DNA of 64,000 bases from TMED27 sp045106175 (GCA_045106175.1 JBGCEF010000050.1:5881-69880); one strand, 5' to 3'; positions 34,313 through 43,156 are shown, counted from the first letter of the stretch. Translations and numbers: made by a program. The notes: generated from the sequence alone by a model not told the origin.

Positions 34313-35440
34313 TTATTTCTTCTGCGCGCGTCTAATTTTACGCCATTTCGCAACATTACGATTATGTTCGGCCAGAGTTTTTGCAAATGCATGCCCGCCT
34401 GTACCATCAGCTACAAAATAAATATAATTATGGCTTTCCGGATTTAAAACAGCCTTAATTGATGCCTTCCCTGGGTTAGCAATAGGTCCGGGCGGCAAGC
34501 CGGGATATCTGTAAGTATTATAGGGCGAGTCATACTGCAGATCTTTTCGCAAAAGCCTACGCCCAAGCGGACCTTTTCCATCATTTTTATGCGCGCCTTT
34601 TGTAATGGCATAAATCACGGTCGGATCGGTTTGAAGCGGGATGCCTCTATTCAAACGATTGATAAAAACACCTGCAACTTTTGCACGCTCTTCTGCAACA
34701 GAAGTTTCTTTTTCAATGATCGACGCCAACGTCAAAACATCATTAACAGTTTTAATATCTTTCAAAGCTGGATTTTTAGTTGCTGCATGACAGGGTGCAA
34801 GCATCAATTCTTCATCTGGATAATCATAAAACGTATTAAAATCTGGTGCTCGCTTAACATAGCCGCATGACGTCAAGACAATCTCAAGCATCATGTTGCG
34901 CATGCGTATCAAAACGCTCTGACGCTCTTCATTTAAACGATAATCATATGTATTTGGATACAATATCCCCTCGACAGGAATCTTATCTACCTCACCTTTT
35001 AGCTCCTCAACCCCCTTAAGGTGGCGAACAACTTCAAAGCTGGTTAACCCTTCACGAATTGTAACGCGGCGACCAACAATATCACCATCCACCATAAGCT
35101 GCATAACATCGCGCTGGCTCATGCCAGGTTGGATCTCATATTCACCAGCCTTAAGAAAGGTATGATTACCCAAAACCGTCGTGCCAATCATGAAGATATA
35201 GGGATCGTGGATAATATCTTTCGCATGCAGCTTAAATGCAATCGTATTTGCGCCATCACCTCGTTCAACTACAAAAAGCTGAGGCTCATCGGCCTCCATA
35301 CCAATCGTGGTAAATTGATTAGCCCCCCACCAAAAGGCAAGAGCCACAACAACAATACCTATGGTGACACCATAAACAAGGAGACCTAGAAGAAATCTGA
35401 ATGCTTTAACATGCTGCTTTTCTGGCGCAACATCACTCAC
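34313..35440 (-). CDS. mltG: Endolytic murein transglycosylase
   Basis: 375 residues. MltG cleaves nascent glycan strands and sets their length. A cytoplasmic tail and one membrane helix (about 15-33) lead a LysM-like region (about 60-120) and the YceG catalytic domain, where ASIIEKETSVAEERAKVAGVFINRL carries the catalytic Glu (given here in two parts: IIEKETSVAEE and GVFINRL), followed by LQTDPTVIYAI and SPYNTYRYPGLPPGPI. Located in the inner membrane facing the periplasm. It follows fabF after a single base, the usual fabF-mltG order. Confidence 0.96.
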   Translation of the reverse strand: MSDVAPEKQHVKAFRFLLGLLVYGVTIGIVVVALAFWWGANQFTTIGMEADEPQLFVVERGDGANTIAFKLHAKDIIHDPYIFMIGTTVLGNHTFLKAGEYEIQPGMSQRDVMQLMVDGDIVGRRVTIREGLTSFEVVRHLKGVEELKGEVDKIPVEGILYPNTYDYRLNEERQSVLIRMRNMMLEIVLTSCGYVKRAPDFNTFYDYPDEELMLAPCHAATKNPALKDIKTVNDVLTLASIIEKETSVAEERAKVAGVFINRLNRGIPLQTDPTVIYAITKGAHKNDGKGPLGRRLLRKDLQYDSPYNTYRYPGLPPGPIANPGKASIKAVLNPESHNYIYFVADGTGGHAFAKTLAEHNRNVAKWRKIRRAQKK

Positions 35441-35441
35441 G

Positions 35442-36713
35442 TTAAACGGCCTTCATAACAAGGGACGCATTTGTACCGCCAAATCCAAAGGAATTGGATA
35501 GAGCCGTTGTAACTGTCTTTTCTTTCGCAACCTTGGGAACAAGATCAATGCCCTGACAATTTTCAGATGGATTATCGAGGTTCAAAGTCGGTGGAAGCAC
35601 ACCTGTTTCAATCGCTTTGATTGAATAAATCGCTTCAACTGCGCCCGCTGCGCCTAATAAATGCCCAATCGCTGATTTTGTTGACGACATGCTCATCGTA
35701 TTAAGTGCATTGCCAAACATTCGCTTAACCGCACCAAATTCAATCCCATCACCAACCGGGGTCGAGGTCCCATGCGCGTTAACGTAATCAATATCCTCCG
35801 GATTCACTTGCGCGCGTTTTAATGCAGCTTCCATTGCGCGATAACCACCATTACCATCTTCCGCAGGCGATGTAATATGGTGCGCATCACCTGATAAGCC
35901 ATAGCCGATAACTTCACCATAAATCTTGGCGCCACGTGCCTTCGCATGTTCATATTCTTCCAAAACGACAACACCGGCCCCTTCGCCAATCACAAACCCA
36001 TCACGGTCTTGATCCCATGGACGTGATGCCTCTGTTGGTCGATCATTATATCCCGTCGATAGCGCACGCGCCGCTGCAAATCCTGCAACGCCAATGCGAC
36101 AAACAGCGGCTTCACCACCACCAGCAACCATAACATCCGCATCATCAAACGCGATGAGGCGTGCCGCATCCCCAATAGCGTGCGTCCCTGTCGCACAAGC
36201 AGTAACAACCGAATGGTTCGGCCCACGATACCCATATTTAATCGAAACTTGTCCCGAAATCAGATTAATTAAAGCCGCGGGAACAAAAAACGGAGAAACG
36301 CGGCGCGGCCCTTTATCGGCCATTAATTGCGATGTGCGATCAATCTCATCAAGCCCACCAATACCAGAACCAATCAAAACACCTGTACGATTAAGTGATT
36401 CTTCATCCTCCGGCGTCCATCCGGCATCTTCAATCGCTTCTTGTGCAGCGGCCATACCGTAGACAATAAAAGTATCAACTTTTCGTTGTTCTTTTGGATG
36501 CATAAAAAGATCAGGATTAAAATCACCATTGGTTGGGTTCTCATCAGATGTGCGTGGTACAATACCAGCAATACGTGATGGGATATCAGAAACTTCGAAA
36601 TTTGTAATCGGCTTAATGCCCGACTGACCATTCGTAATAGCATTCCAGTTATGATCAACACCATAACCAAGTGGTGAAACCATTCCCAAACCTGTGACAA
36701 CAACACGTCTCAT
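35442..36713 (-). CDS. fabF: Beta-ketoacyl-ACP synthase II
   Basis: 423 residues. FabF elongates acyl-ACP with malonyl-ACP. The thiolase-fold motifs are complete: VVTGLGMVSPLG, the nucleophile TACATGTHAIGDA, VNAHGTSTPVGD with the first His and KSAIGHLLGAAGAVEA with the second. GFGGTNASLVMK ends the protein. It lies 97 bases downstream of acpP, with a GC-rich hairpin between them. Confidence 0.97.
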   Translation of the reverse strand: MRRVVVTGLGMVSPLGYGVDHNWNAITNGQSGIKPITNFEVSDIPSRIAGIVPRTSDENPTNGDFNPDLFMHPKEQRKVDTFIVYGMAAAQEAIEDAGWTPEDEESLNRTGVLIGSGIGGLDEIDRTSQLMADKGPRRVSPFFVPAALINLISGQVSIKYGYRGPNHSVVTACATGTHAIGDAARLIAFDDADVMVAGGGEAAVCRIGVAGFAAARALSTGYNDRPTEASRPWDQDRDGFVIGEGAGVVVLEEYEHAKARGAKIYGEVIGYGLSGDAHHITSPAEDGNGGYRAMEAALKRAQVNPEDIDYVNAHGTSTPVGDGIEFGAVKRMFGNALNTMSMSSTKSAIGHLLGAAGAVEAIYSIKAIETGVLPPTLNLDNPSENCQGIDLVPKVAKEKTVTTALSNSFGFGGTNASLVMKAV

Positions 36714-36755
36714 ATATTCATTCCTATTTCAAAAACCAATACCCATATACTAGAA

Positions 36756-36773
36756 TCCCCGCGTGAGCGGGGA
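36756..36773. other. GC-rich hairpin between acpP and fabF
   Basis: TCCCCGC-gtga-GCGGGGA forms a seven-pair stem with a four-base loop in otherwise AT-rich sequence. No T-run follows on either strand, so it is not an ordinary terminator. It may stabilise or process the acpP message so that ACP is made in excess of FabF; this is inference. Confidence 0.6.
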
Positions 36774-36810
36774 AAGTAGTAAATTTAAATGCTAACAGCG
36801 AATTTCGCTT

Positions 36811-37044
36811 TTATGAATTCTCTTTGATGAAGTTAACAGCATCACCAAATGTTTGAATTTTTTCAGCAGCATCATCAGGAATTTCAACACTGAATTCTTC
36901 TTCAAATGCCATAACTAACTCGACAGTATCAAGTGAGTCTGCACCCAAATCATCAATAAAGCTTGCACCTTCAACAACTTTATCTTCATCAACACCAAGA
37001 TGCTCTACTACAATTTTTTTAACGCGATCAGCTACATCACTCAT
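36811..37044 (-). CDS. acpP: Acyl carrier protein
   Basis: 77 residues, acidic, helical. The 4'-phosphopantetheine site is Ser37 in GADSLDTVELVM, exactly the AcpP motif. It carries growing acyl chains for FabD, FabG and FabF, all encoded within 4 kb on this strand. AGGA lies eight bases before the ATG. Confidence 0.98.
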   Translation of the reverse strand: MSDVADRVKKIVVEHLGVDEDKVVEGASFIDDLGADSLDTVELVMAFEEEFSVEIPDDAAEKIQTFGDAVNFIKENS

Positions 37045-37199
37045 CGTATAAATCCTATTCTTTGTTATTAATTGAACTCAAAACTTGCGAGAACTCTACT
37101 GATGTAGAAAACAAATGCAAGCGCTTTTATTGTGGTAACACGTGCAGCGCTGTGGATGAAGGTTTTGGAAGTTTACACACCATTCATAATGTGGATAAT

Positions 37200-37427
37200 T
37201 TAGCCTAACTGGCTTGTGCTAGTTAAATAATCTGCAATTTTATCTGGGTCTGTTGGTCCCTGATAGTCTTGAAAAGACATATGATGAATATTTAAAGAGT
37301 CAGCCGTGTTGTAAAATAAATCACGAAGTTCACCGTAAGTTAAGCAAGTGCTTTGATCTACGACCATGGCATCGGAAGCACCGTCATGATTGATACGAAA
37401 TTGCTGTGGAAGTGGTTGTATACTCAT
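37200..37427 (-). CDS. Possible small protein, 75 residues
   Basis: A soluble-looking sequence (MSIQPLPQQFRINHDG, TCLTYGELRDLFYNTADSLN) with no signal or membrane segment. No family recognised. No clear ribosome binding site before the ATG at 37427. Protein-like composition and location in a co-oriented run (HAD phosphatase upstream, acpP downstream) support it moderately. Confidence 0.5.
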   Translation of the reverse strand: MSIQPLPQQFRINHDGASDAMVVDQSTCLTYGELRDLFYNTADSLNIHHMSFQDYQGPTDPDKIADYLTSTSQLG

Positions 37428-37501
37428 AAATACGCAATCTTTAATTCATGGAATTATAAAATTAACTAACGGTTCTAAAAAAATATGTCAAATTATTTAT
37501 G

Positions 37502-38155
37502 CTAAATGATATCGGTTAAACAATTCACAACTACACTTGCTCCCGCATCGCGCAAAAGCTCAGCTTGGGCATCGTGATCATGCGCGCATCCTGTATATGC
37601 AATAACATCAATGCCTGCTGCAACAGCGGCTTCAACGCCGGCTGGGCTGTCTTCGATCACTATACATTGTGATGGTTCAAATCCCATCTCTTGGGTCGTA
37701 AATAAAAACAAATCCGGCGCAGGCTTTGGACGAGGCACCTGTATTTTGGTGAAAATATGATCATCTTGAAAAAACGCAATAAGACCTGTCATCGATAATG
37801 ATTTAATGACATTACCCCGCTCACCGTTTGAAGCCACACAGAGGGTGTGCGTTACGCTAAGCTGCCCAACAACATCCAATGCATGCGGCGCAGCTTCTAA
37901 ATCTTTCTCCATCCTATCATTAGCAATTTTAATATACCGACTAACAATATCCTCTGGAATTACCGCACCATGCATTTCTTCCAGCTTAGCTTTTATTGTG
38001 CTCCAGCTCTGCCCCGCAAATAATTCAATGCAGCGCTGCGGCGTATATTCTTTAAAACCCAGCTCATTAAGAAGATCAGAAGTAATAGTGTTATAAAGCA
38101 ACTCGCTATTCACAAGCGTCCCATCACAATCAAATATAATGAGTTCTTTTCTCAC
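37502..38155 (-). CDS. HAD superfamily phosphatase (beta-phosphoglucomutase-like)
   Basis: 217 residues. The HAD motifs are FDCDGTLVNSE (nucleophile and acid/base Asp), CVASNGERGN (motif II Ser), the Lys in RPKPAPDLFLF and VIEDSPAGVEAAVAAG (motif IV). The helical cap sits between residues 15 and 80, as in subclass I phosphatases such as phosphoglycolate phosphatase or beta-phosphoglucomutase. Substrate unknown. The start is a GTG at 38155 that shares one base with the DUF3429 stop (TAGTG), which indicates coupled translation. Confidence 0.9.
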   Translation of the reverse strand: MRKELIIFDCDGTLVNSELLYNTITSDLLNELGFKEYTPQRCIELFAGQSWSTIKAKLEEMHGAVIPEDIVSRYIKIANDRMEKDLEAAPHALDVVGQLSVTHTLCVASNGERGNVIKSLSMTGLIAFFQDDHIFTKIQVPRPKPAPDLFLFTTQEMGFEPSQCIVIEDSPAGVEAAVAAGIDVIAYTGCAHDHDAQAELLRDAGASVVVNCLTDII

Positions 38156-38595
38156 TACATCGTCACCAAAGCCGATACTATAAGTGTCGCACTGACAATC
38201 ATTGTGAGATTTTTGCGAAACTTAAAGTAGCCTTCGGGAATAAAATCAAGCGGCATTAATTTTTGATCGGCAATATAGACAATCCAAAACAACCCCGCCA
38301 TCGCCAATAATGGTAAAACGGGATCAATCAAAAACGTCCAAACCATCAATATCAGGCAAGCAATCGTTGGGATCATCGCAAAGCTTAACTGTTTCGGATT
38401 ATTGCTGGGGATCGCTTGCCCCCAATGAATACCGCCCAAAAATGATAATATCATTCCGCCATAACCAATTTGCACAAAGCTCAGAACTTCGTAATGCTCT
38501 ACCTCGTCTATCGCAAAGGTAAAAAGCATAAAAAGAATAAATGGAATGGCACCAGCATAGCCAAAATAGATCGGTAATTTACCCATTAAAATCAT
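38155..38595 (-). CDS. DUF3429 membrane protein
   Basis: 146 residues with about five membrane helices. FVQIGYGGMILSFLGGIHWG is the DUF3429 signature; a tail segment QKLMPLDFIPEGYFKFRKNLT is also typical. Function of the family is unknown. An ATG three codons later (38586) is an equally good start. It follows fabG by 18 bases and is coupled to the HAD phosphatase. Confidence 0.82.
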   Translation of the reverse strand: MILMGKLPIYFGYAGAIPFILFMLFTFAIDEVEHYEVLSFVQIGYGGMILSFLGGIHWGQAIPSNNPKQLSFAMIPTIACLILMVWTFLIDPVLPLLAMAGLFWIVYIADQKLMPLDFIPEGYFKFRKNLTMIVSATLIVSALVTM

Positions 38596-38613
38596 CGCCT
38601 CGTATGATGATGT

Positions 38614-39351
38614 TTAAATCATCGCCATGCCGCCATTAACATGAATCGTTTGTCCAGTGACATAACCGGCTTCTTCACTCGCAAGGAAAACAGCCGCCGC
38701 AGCAATATCATCGCTTGCACCCATCTTGCCAGCAGGAATCGTAGAATTAATTTTGTCTTTTTGGTCGTCATTCAACGCATCTGTCATTGCGGTCGCAATA
38801 AAGCCGGGTGCGACACAGTTAATTGTTATACCGCGGCTTGCAACTTCGGCTGCCATAGCTTTACTCCAGCCAATCATACCAGCTTTGGAGGCGACATAAT
38901 TACACTGACCGGGGTTACCTGTAACACCAACAACCGAAGCAACATTAACAATACGCCCAAAACGACGCTTCATCATGCCGCGCTGCACAGCCTTTGCGAG
39001 ACGAAAAGTAGCGGTCATATTCACATCAATAACTTGCTGCCAATCCTCATCACTCATGCGCATGGATAAACCATCACGCGTTAATCCCGCATTATTCACT
39101 AAAATGTCAATCTGCCCCATGGCTTCATCGGCACTTTTCACAAGGGCCGCAACAGCATCACGATCAGATAAATCTGCCGGCAAAACCGAAACACGATCGC
39201 CTAATCTCTTCGCAAGCGCCTCAAGCTTTTCCGCATTACGTCCAGAAATACCAACATGTGCGCCTTGCGCATGTAATGCCGTTGCAATCGCACCACCAAT
39301 ACCGCCTGTCGCTCCTGTTACCAAAGCTGTTTTGTCATTTAAATTAAACAT
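38614..39351 (-). CDS. fabG: 3-oxoacyl-ACP reductase
   Basis: 245 residues, the standard short-chain dehydrogenase length. The NADPH loop reads VTGATGGIGGAIA, then NNAGLTRD, and the catalytic Ser-Tyr-Lys sit in NVASVVGVTGNPGQ and YVASKAGMIGWSKA. CVAPGFIATAMTD and the terminal GQTIHVNGGMAMI are FabG-typical. It reduces 3-oxoacyl-ACP in each elongation cycle. fabD lies upstream, with one opposite-strand gene in between. Confidence 0.96.
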   Translation of the reverse strand: MFNLNDKTALVTGATGGIGGAIATALHAQGAHVGISGRNAEKLEALAKRLGDRVSVLPADLSDRDAVAALVKSADEAMGQIDILVNNAGLTRDGLSMRMSDEDWQQVIDVNMTATFRLAKAVQRGMMKRRFGRIVNVASVVGVTGNPGQCNYVASKAGMIGWSKAMAAEVASRGITINCVAPGFIATAMTDALNDDQKDKINSTIPAGKMGASDDIAAAAVFLASEEAGYVTGQTIHVNGGMAMI

Positions 39352-39414
39352 CGCATTCCCTTAATTAAAAAATTATAGACTTCAATTCCGTTACCAAAAG
39401 GCTTATATGGCTAG

Positions 39415-39861
39415 ATGTTGAGTGTCAATAAAGTGAGCAAAATGCCAAGAACCAAATCACAACAAATCATGCTACCTAATGGGTTATTCAAAGAATTTCA
39501 TAAAGGATTCTCTTTTGTGAAAAAGCAAGAATTGTCACCCGCCCAAGGCTTTAAAGAGCTCCATGATGCGGTCTGTGAAGCCTTTGCCCGTATCGATTGG
39601 CCCAATGAAGAGCGCGAAAACGCAAACGATCTTATTAACTCACTACAAAGCCTCTATGAAACATTGTATGAGCAAGAAAAAGTAATGCCCGATGCAGACG
39701 GGTATTTTGTAGAAGGCGAAGACATAGAGAGCCTTGTGCATAATATGCGCGGAATAGGGGACGCAATCCGCATGCATCAAACAGAGCTCGCTCACCACGA
39801 TGTTGCCAAAGCAATTTTATGGTCAAAAACCGCGTTGAGACGAATTATTGCTAAGGCTTAA
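39415..39861 (+). CDS. Unknown helical protein, 148 residues
   Basis: Mostly alpha-helical and charged (GFKELHDAVCEAFARIDWPNEER, shown in part, and LVHNMRGIGDAIRMHQTEL), no signal or membrane segment. No family recognised. Start choice is open: 39415 has a weak -10 box five to six bases upstream, while the Met at 39442 gives a 139-residue protein. It is inserted antisense between fabD and fabG. Confidence 0.7.
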   Translation: MLSVNKVSKMPRTKSQQIMLPNGLFKEFHKGFSFVKKQELSPAQGFKELHDAVCEAFARIDWPNEERENANDLINSLQSLYETLYEQEKVMPDADGYFVEGEDIESLVHNMRGIGDAIRMHQTELAHHDVAKAILWSKTALRRIIAKA

Positions 39862-39863
39862 AA

Positions 39864-40814
39864 TTATCCCTTAAGGCTCTCAATCAATGCTTCAATGTCT
39901 TCTGGCGTACCGGCATTTGACGTCGCAATGGATTTATCAATCCGACGCACCAAACCACACAAAACTTTTCCGCTGCCCAACTCAACCATAGAATCAATGC
40001 CGTTATCAGCCATCCAAAGAACAGATTCGCGCCAACGGACCATGCCTGTAATTTGATCAACTAAAAGATTACGAATACTGCTCACATCTTCAACAGCATT
40101 AGCCGTTACATTCGTAACAACGGGAACGCATGGATTGTTAATATTAACATCAGCGAGCGCCTCTTTCATCTCCGCCGCGGCCGGGGCCATAAGCTGCGAA
40201 TGAAACGGCGCAGAAACCGGTAATATAACAGCACGCTTTGCGCCTTGCTCACTTGCCAACTCAACGGCTTTTGCAACGGCGCCTTTATGGCCGCTGACGA
40301 CAACTTGACCAACTGAGTTATCATTTGCCGCCTCGACCTCTTCACCATTACCAGATGCATCTTGCGCAATCGCATCTACCTCTTCAAAGGATAGCCCAAG
40401 AATAGCCGCCATTGACCCTTTCCCGACAGGAACAGCCCTCTGCATAGCCTCTCCTCTAAGCTTCAAAAGCTTCGCACAATCAGATAAAGAAAACGCACCA
40501 GCGGCCGTTAAAGCTGAATATTCCCCTAAAGAATGCCCCGCAACAAATTGACAATGCCCCGCAAGGTCAATCCCGCCTTGCTTTTGAAGAATCCGCGTAA
40601 CAGCCACCGAAACAGCCATAAGCGCGGGCTGCGTATTGGCAGTTAAATTAAGATCTTCTTCCGGCCCTTCAAACATCAATTTTGAAAGGTTTTGACCAAG
40701 TGATTCGTCAATTTCTTCAAAAATTTCTCTCGCTTCGACAAAATTTTCCGCCAATGTCTTACCCATGCCAATCGCTTGTGAACCTTGGCCTGGAAATATA
40801 AAAGCACGTCCCAT
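39864..40814 (-). CDS. fabD: Malonyl-CoA:ACP transacylase
   Basis: 316 residues. FabD loads malonyl groups onto ACP. Motifs: FIFPGQGSQAIGMG at the N-terminus, QPALMAVSVA, the nucleophile GHSLGEYSAL with Ser95 and APFHSQLMAPAA with the catalytic His. VELGSGKVLCGLVRRI closes the fold. It is the first of the minus-strand fatty-acid genes, with a 256-base AT-rich region upstream in which I see no further gene. Confidence 0.97.
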   Translation of the reverse strand: MGRAFIFPGQGSQAIGMGKTLAENFVEAREIFEEIDESLGQNLSKLMFEGPEEDLNLTANTQPALMAVSVAVTRILQKQGGIDLAGHCQFVAGHSLGEYSALTAAGAFSLSDCAKLLKLRGEAMQRAVPVGKGSMAAILGLSFEEVDAIAQDASGNGEEVEAANDNSVGQVVVSGHKGAVAKAVELASEQGAKRAVILPVSAPFHSQLMAPAAAEMKEALADVNINNPCVPVVTNVTANAVEDVSSIRNLLVDQITGMVRWRESVLWMADNGIDSMVELGSGKVLCGLVRRIDKSIATSNAGTPEDIEALIESLKG

Positions 40815-41070
40815 TTTTACTCCAATCTATTGGTATAATTATTATATTAGTGAAATATTATTTTAAGTTTACTATGAATTCATGTGTATTTATTTCGCTT
40901 TGCAGCATATTTTATTTAACAAAATTTTGCATTCCTTATTCTGAATGTGTATTATCATACTCGTATTACAGAAAAATATTAAAAATTAAGTTCTTTTTAA
41001 ATAACTTTAACAGTGAATTTTGAAAAGGAACTTCGCATTCAATAAATAAATAAAAATGGGATAAAGACAT

Positions 41071-41358
41071 ATGGCGTATAGAACACAAACAGAAATCAAA
41101 AGACTCATCCAACAAACGAATGATGTATTTGAAAATTCTGGAGGTGTGAATACAGACTACGCCGATTTCGCCGCAACAATCGCATTATCAGATTTTAGAG
41201 CACTTTTAGGTAATCCCGATATAACGGATCGTCAATTAAAGCGTCTCATCCGCATTGCTTGCAAACGCTATTCAAACGAACAAATTGAAATGAGTTGGTC
41301 TGCGTTTACCGCGCAATATATCAACAAAAAAGCCAATACAGATTTCCAAACTGCATAA
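41071..41358 (+). CDS. Unknown small protein, 95 residues
   Basis: A hydrophilic helical protein (TEIKRLIQQTNDVFENSGG, DRQLKRLIRIACKRYSNEQ). No signal peptide; no family recognised. It stands alone between an AT-rich upstream gap and a strong terminator, so it is an independent single-gene unit, which supports it being real. GGGAT about nine bases before the ATG is a weak ribosome binding site. Confidence 0.65.
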   Translation: MAYRTQTEIKRLIQQTNDVFENSGGVNTDYADFAATIALSDFRALLGNPDITDRQLKRLIRIACKRYSNEQIEMSWSAFTAQYINKKANTDFQTA

Positions 41359-41399
41359 AATAAAAATTTCGTCCCGTACTGAATAAGAATTCCCTGCCC

Positions 41400-41436
41400 A
41401 GAAACGTGAGACCGTAAGTCTTACGTTTCTTTTTTA
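41400..41436 (+). terminator. Rho-independent terminator before rpsF
   Basis: A 13-pair stem (41400-41412 with 41418-41430, one G-T wobble) with a five-base loop, followed by seven T residues. It ends transcription of the 95-residue protein gene and insulates rpsF. Confidence 0.9.
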
Positions 41437-41462
41437 TGACCACAAAATTTGTAAGAAAAACC

Positions 41463-41491
41463 TTGCATCACACAACAGTTTCCGTCATAAA
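41463..41491 (+). promoter_or_regulatory. Probable rpsF operon promoter
   Basis: TTGCAT (41463-41468), 17 bases, CATAAA (41486-41491). The resulting leader contains a hairpin GCCAACGC-atggt-GTGTTGGC (41518-41538), which could be a target for ribosomal-protein feedback; I cannot match it with certainty to the known S6:S18 leader motif. Confidence 0.45.
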
Positions 41492-41565
41492 ACCCACACA
41501 TTACTGAAATGTACCTCGCCAACGCATGGTGTGTTGGCTGTTAAACCAAGAGGAGATAATAGGTT

Positions 41566-41922
41566 ATGCCTATCTATGAAACTGTGCTGATTGCACGACA
41601 AGACTTGACTGAAAATCAAGTAAAAGACCTCACCGATCGCTTTTGTAAAGTAATTACAGATGCGGATGGTAAAATCCTAAAAACTGAGCAATGGGGCCTA
41701 CGAACCCTTGCCTATAAAATCAACAAAAGCCGCAAAGGTCATTACACACTGATTGAAAGTGATGTGAAGGGTCCTGGTGTTATTGAGCTTGAGCGTGTGA
41801 TGCGTCTTGATGAAGATGTGATGCGTTCACTTACAATCCGCCTCGATGAGCCAACAAATGGCCCATCGATCATGATGGATTCTGGTAAAAACGATAAAAA
41901 ATTCGATAAGGAGGCCGCATAA
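41566..41922 (+). CDS. rpsF: 30S ribosomal protein S6
   Basis: 118 residues. The S6 ferredoxin-like fold starts MPIYETVLIARQDL and includes WGLRTLAYKINKSRKGHY and the VMRSLTIRLDE strand. S6 binds S18 on the 30S platform. A GAGGAGA site precedes the ATG. It overlaps rpsR by one base (TAATG). Confidence 0.98.
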   Translation: MPIYETVLIARQDLTENQVKDLTDRFCKVITDADGKILKTEQWGLRTLAYKINKSRKGHYTLIESDVKGPGVIELERVMRLDEDVMRSLTIRLDEPTNGPSIMMDSGKNDKKFDKEAA

Positions 41923-42239
41923 TGCCTGCAGCAGATGCCCCAACAGTAAAACGTCCATTTTTCCGTCGTAAAAAGACATGTCCATTTTCTGGTCCGAAAG
42001 CCCCGGAAATTGATTGGAAAGATGTTAAAACATTAAGCCGTTACGTATCAGAGCGCGGTAAGATGATCCCAAGCCGTATTACAGCCGTTTCACAAAAGAA
42101 ACAGCGTGAATTGGCAAAGAACATCAAACGTGCTCGCTTCATGGCGCTTATGCCGTATGTGAACGTAGATACAGAAAGTGCACGCCCACCACGCAAACCA
42201 TATGACAGCAATAAGTCATATGGCGATAAGCGTTCATAA
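41922..42239 (+). CDS. rpsR: 30S ribosomal protein S18
   Basis: 105 residues. The core RKKTCPFSGPKAPEIDWKD, LSRYVSERGKMIPSRIT and KQRELAKNIKRARFMALMPY is unmistakable. About 25 extra residues follow the usual end (VDTESARPPRKPYDSNK and on), so it is longer than most bacterial S18 proteins. Coupled to rpsF by a TAATG junction, with AAGGAG upstream. Confidence 0.97.
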   Translation: MPAADAPTVKRPFFRRKKTCPFSGPKAPEIDWKDVKTLSRYVSERGKMIPSRITAVSQKKQRELAKNIKRARFMALMPYVNVDTESARPPRKPYDSNKSYGDKRS

Positions 42240-42262
42240 GCGTTTTGATAAGGAGATAAAAA

Positions 42263-43030
42263 ATGGCTACACAAGTTATTCTATTAGAACGTGTTGAAAA
42301 GCTGGGTAATATGGGAGACGTGGTCTCTGTAAAGCCGGGTTATGCACGTAACTTCCTCTTACCGCAAAAGAAAGCCCTTCGCGCAAGCAAGGACAATGTT
42401 GCTTATTTCGAAGGACAGAAAAAAGCAATCGAAGCGGAAAGTGATAAACAGAAAAAAGAAGCAGAAAAGCTTTCAAAGAAAATTGCAGGTATCAACGTTC
42501 CTTTGATCCGCGCAGCTTCTGAAAGTGGTCAGCTTTATGGATCTGTAAATACGCGTGACATTGCACAAGCCGCGGCGGAAACATCCGGTGAAGCAATTAC
42601 GCGTCCAATGGTAAAAATCAACACGAACTTCAAGACGATCGGTTTGTTCCCTGTGAACATTCAACTTCACCCTGAAGTGATTGTTGAAATTACCGTCAAC
42701 ATTGCGCGTTCAACAGAAGAAGCGAAAATTCAGGCAGATACAGGCAAAGCCCTTGTATCTGATGACACGCCAGAGCAAGAGCCAGCAGCAGACTATGATG
42801 CTGATGAAGCCCTTGCAGACGCTTTAGAAGAAGATGCACTTGAAGCTGAAAAAGAACGCACAGCAGAAACAGAAGCAAAAGCAGCCGAAGACGCAGTAAA
42901 GTCTGAAGAAAAATCGGCTAAGCGCGCTGAGAAAAAAGCCGCTAAAGCAGAAGACGAGCCTGAAGAAGAAACAGGCGAGTTAACAGCTGATGCTCCTAAA
43001 GAAGCAGTAGAAGAAGCAAAAGAGGACTAA
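42263..43030 (+). CDS. rplI: 50S ribosomal protein L9 with long C-terminal extension
   Basis: 255 residues; the usual L9 is about 150-190. The N-terminal RNA-binding domain (VILLERVEKLGNMGDVVSVK, then PGYARNFLLP) and the C-terminal domain (about 75-150, GQLYGSVNTRDIA, LHPEVIVEI) are standard. From about 155 to the end runs a low-complexity Ala/Glu/Lys/Asp tail (EKSAKRAEKKAAKAEDEPEEE), probably disordered or helical. Third gene of the rpsF operon, with AAGGAGA upstream. Confidence 0.95.
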   Translation: MATQVILLERVEKLGNMGDVVSVKPGYARNFLLPQKKALRASKDNVAYFEGQKKAIEAESDKQKKEAEKLSKKIAGINVPLIRAASESGQLYGSVNTRDIAQAAAETSGEAITRPMVKINTNFKTIGLFPVNIQLHPEVIVEITVNIARSTEEAKIQADTGKALVSDDTPEQEPAADYDADEALADALEEDALEAEKERTAETEAKAAEDAVKSEEKSAKRAEKKAAKAEDEPEEETGELTADAPKEAVEEAKED

Positions 43031-43052
43031 GTCTTTTAAACAATTAATTCAT

Positions 43053-43086
43053 AAAAGCCTGCACCACACGGTCGCAGGCTTTTTTA
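43053..43086 (+). terminator. Terminator after rplI
   Basis: AAAAGCCTGC (43053-43062) pairs with GCAGGCTTTT (43074-43083) over an 11-base loop, with a T-run at the 3' side. Ends the ribosomal protein operon before dnaB. Confidence 0.88.
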
Positions 43087-43119
43087 TACCCGCTATTCAC
43101 AGCTGGCTTTTTGCATTTT

Positions 43120-43149
43120 CTGGCACTTTTTTTTGCGCCTCGCTATGAT
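43120..43149 (+). promoter_or_regulatory. dnaB promoter, leaderless layout
   Basis: CTGGCA (43120-43125), 18 bases, TATGAT (43144-43149), then seven bases to an ATG at 43157. No ribosome binding site. This favours 43157 over the upstream ATG at 43145, which overlaps the -10 box. Confidence 0.45.
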
Positions 43150-43156
43150 CACACGC

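Noticed and set aside
36756..36773. Sequence CCCCGCGTGAGCGGGG resembling a type I-E CRISPR repeat
   Set aside because: Only one copy is present, with no second repeat or spacer pattern and no cas gene in the window.
40874..41023. A 49-residue plus-strand frame in the AT-rich gap upstream of the 95-residue gene
   Set aside because: Composition (Phe, Tyr, Ile, Asn) is what AT-rich noncoding DNA gives, and there is no ribosome binding site or well-placed -10 box.
41437..41565. Canonical S6:S18 leader motif upstream of rpsF
   Set aside because: A clear hairpin (41518-41538) exists, but I could not match the conserved unpaired bases of the known motif, so I list it only as a hairpin.
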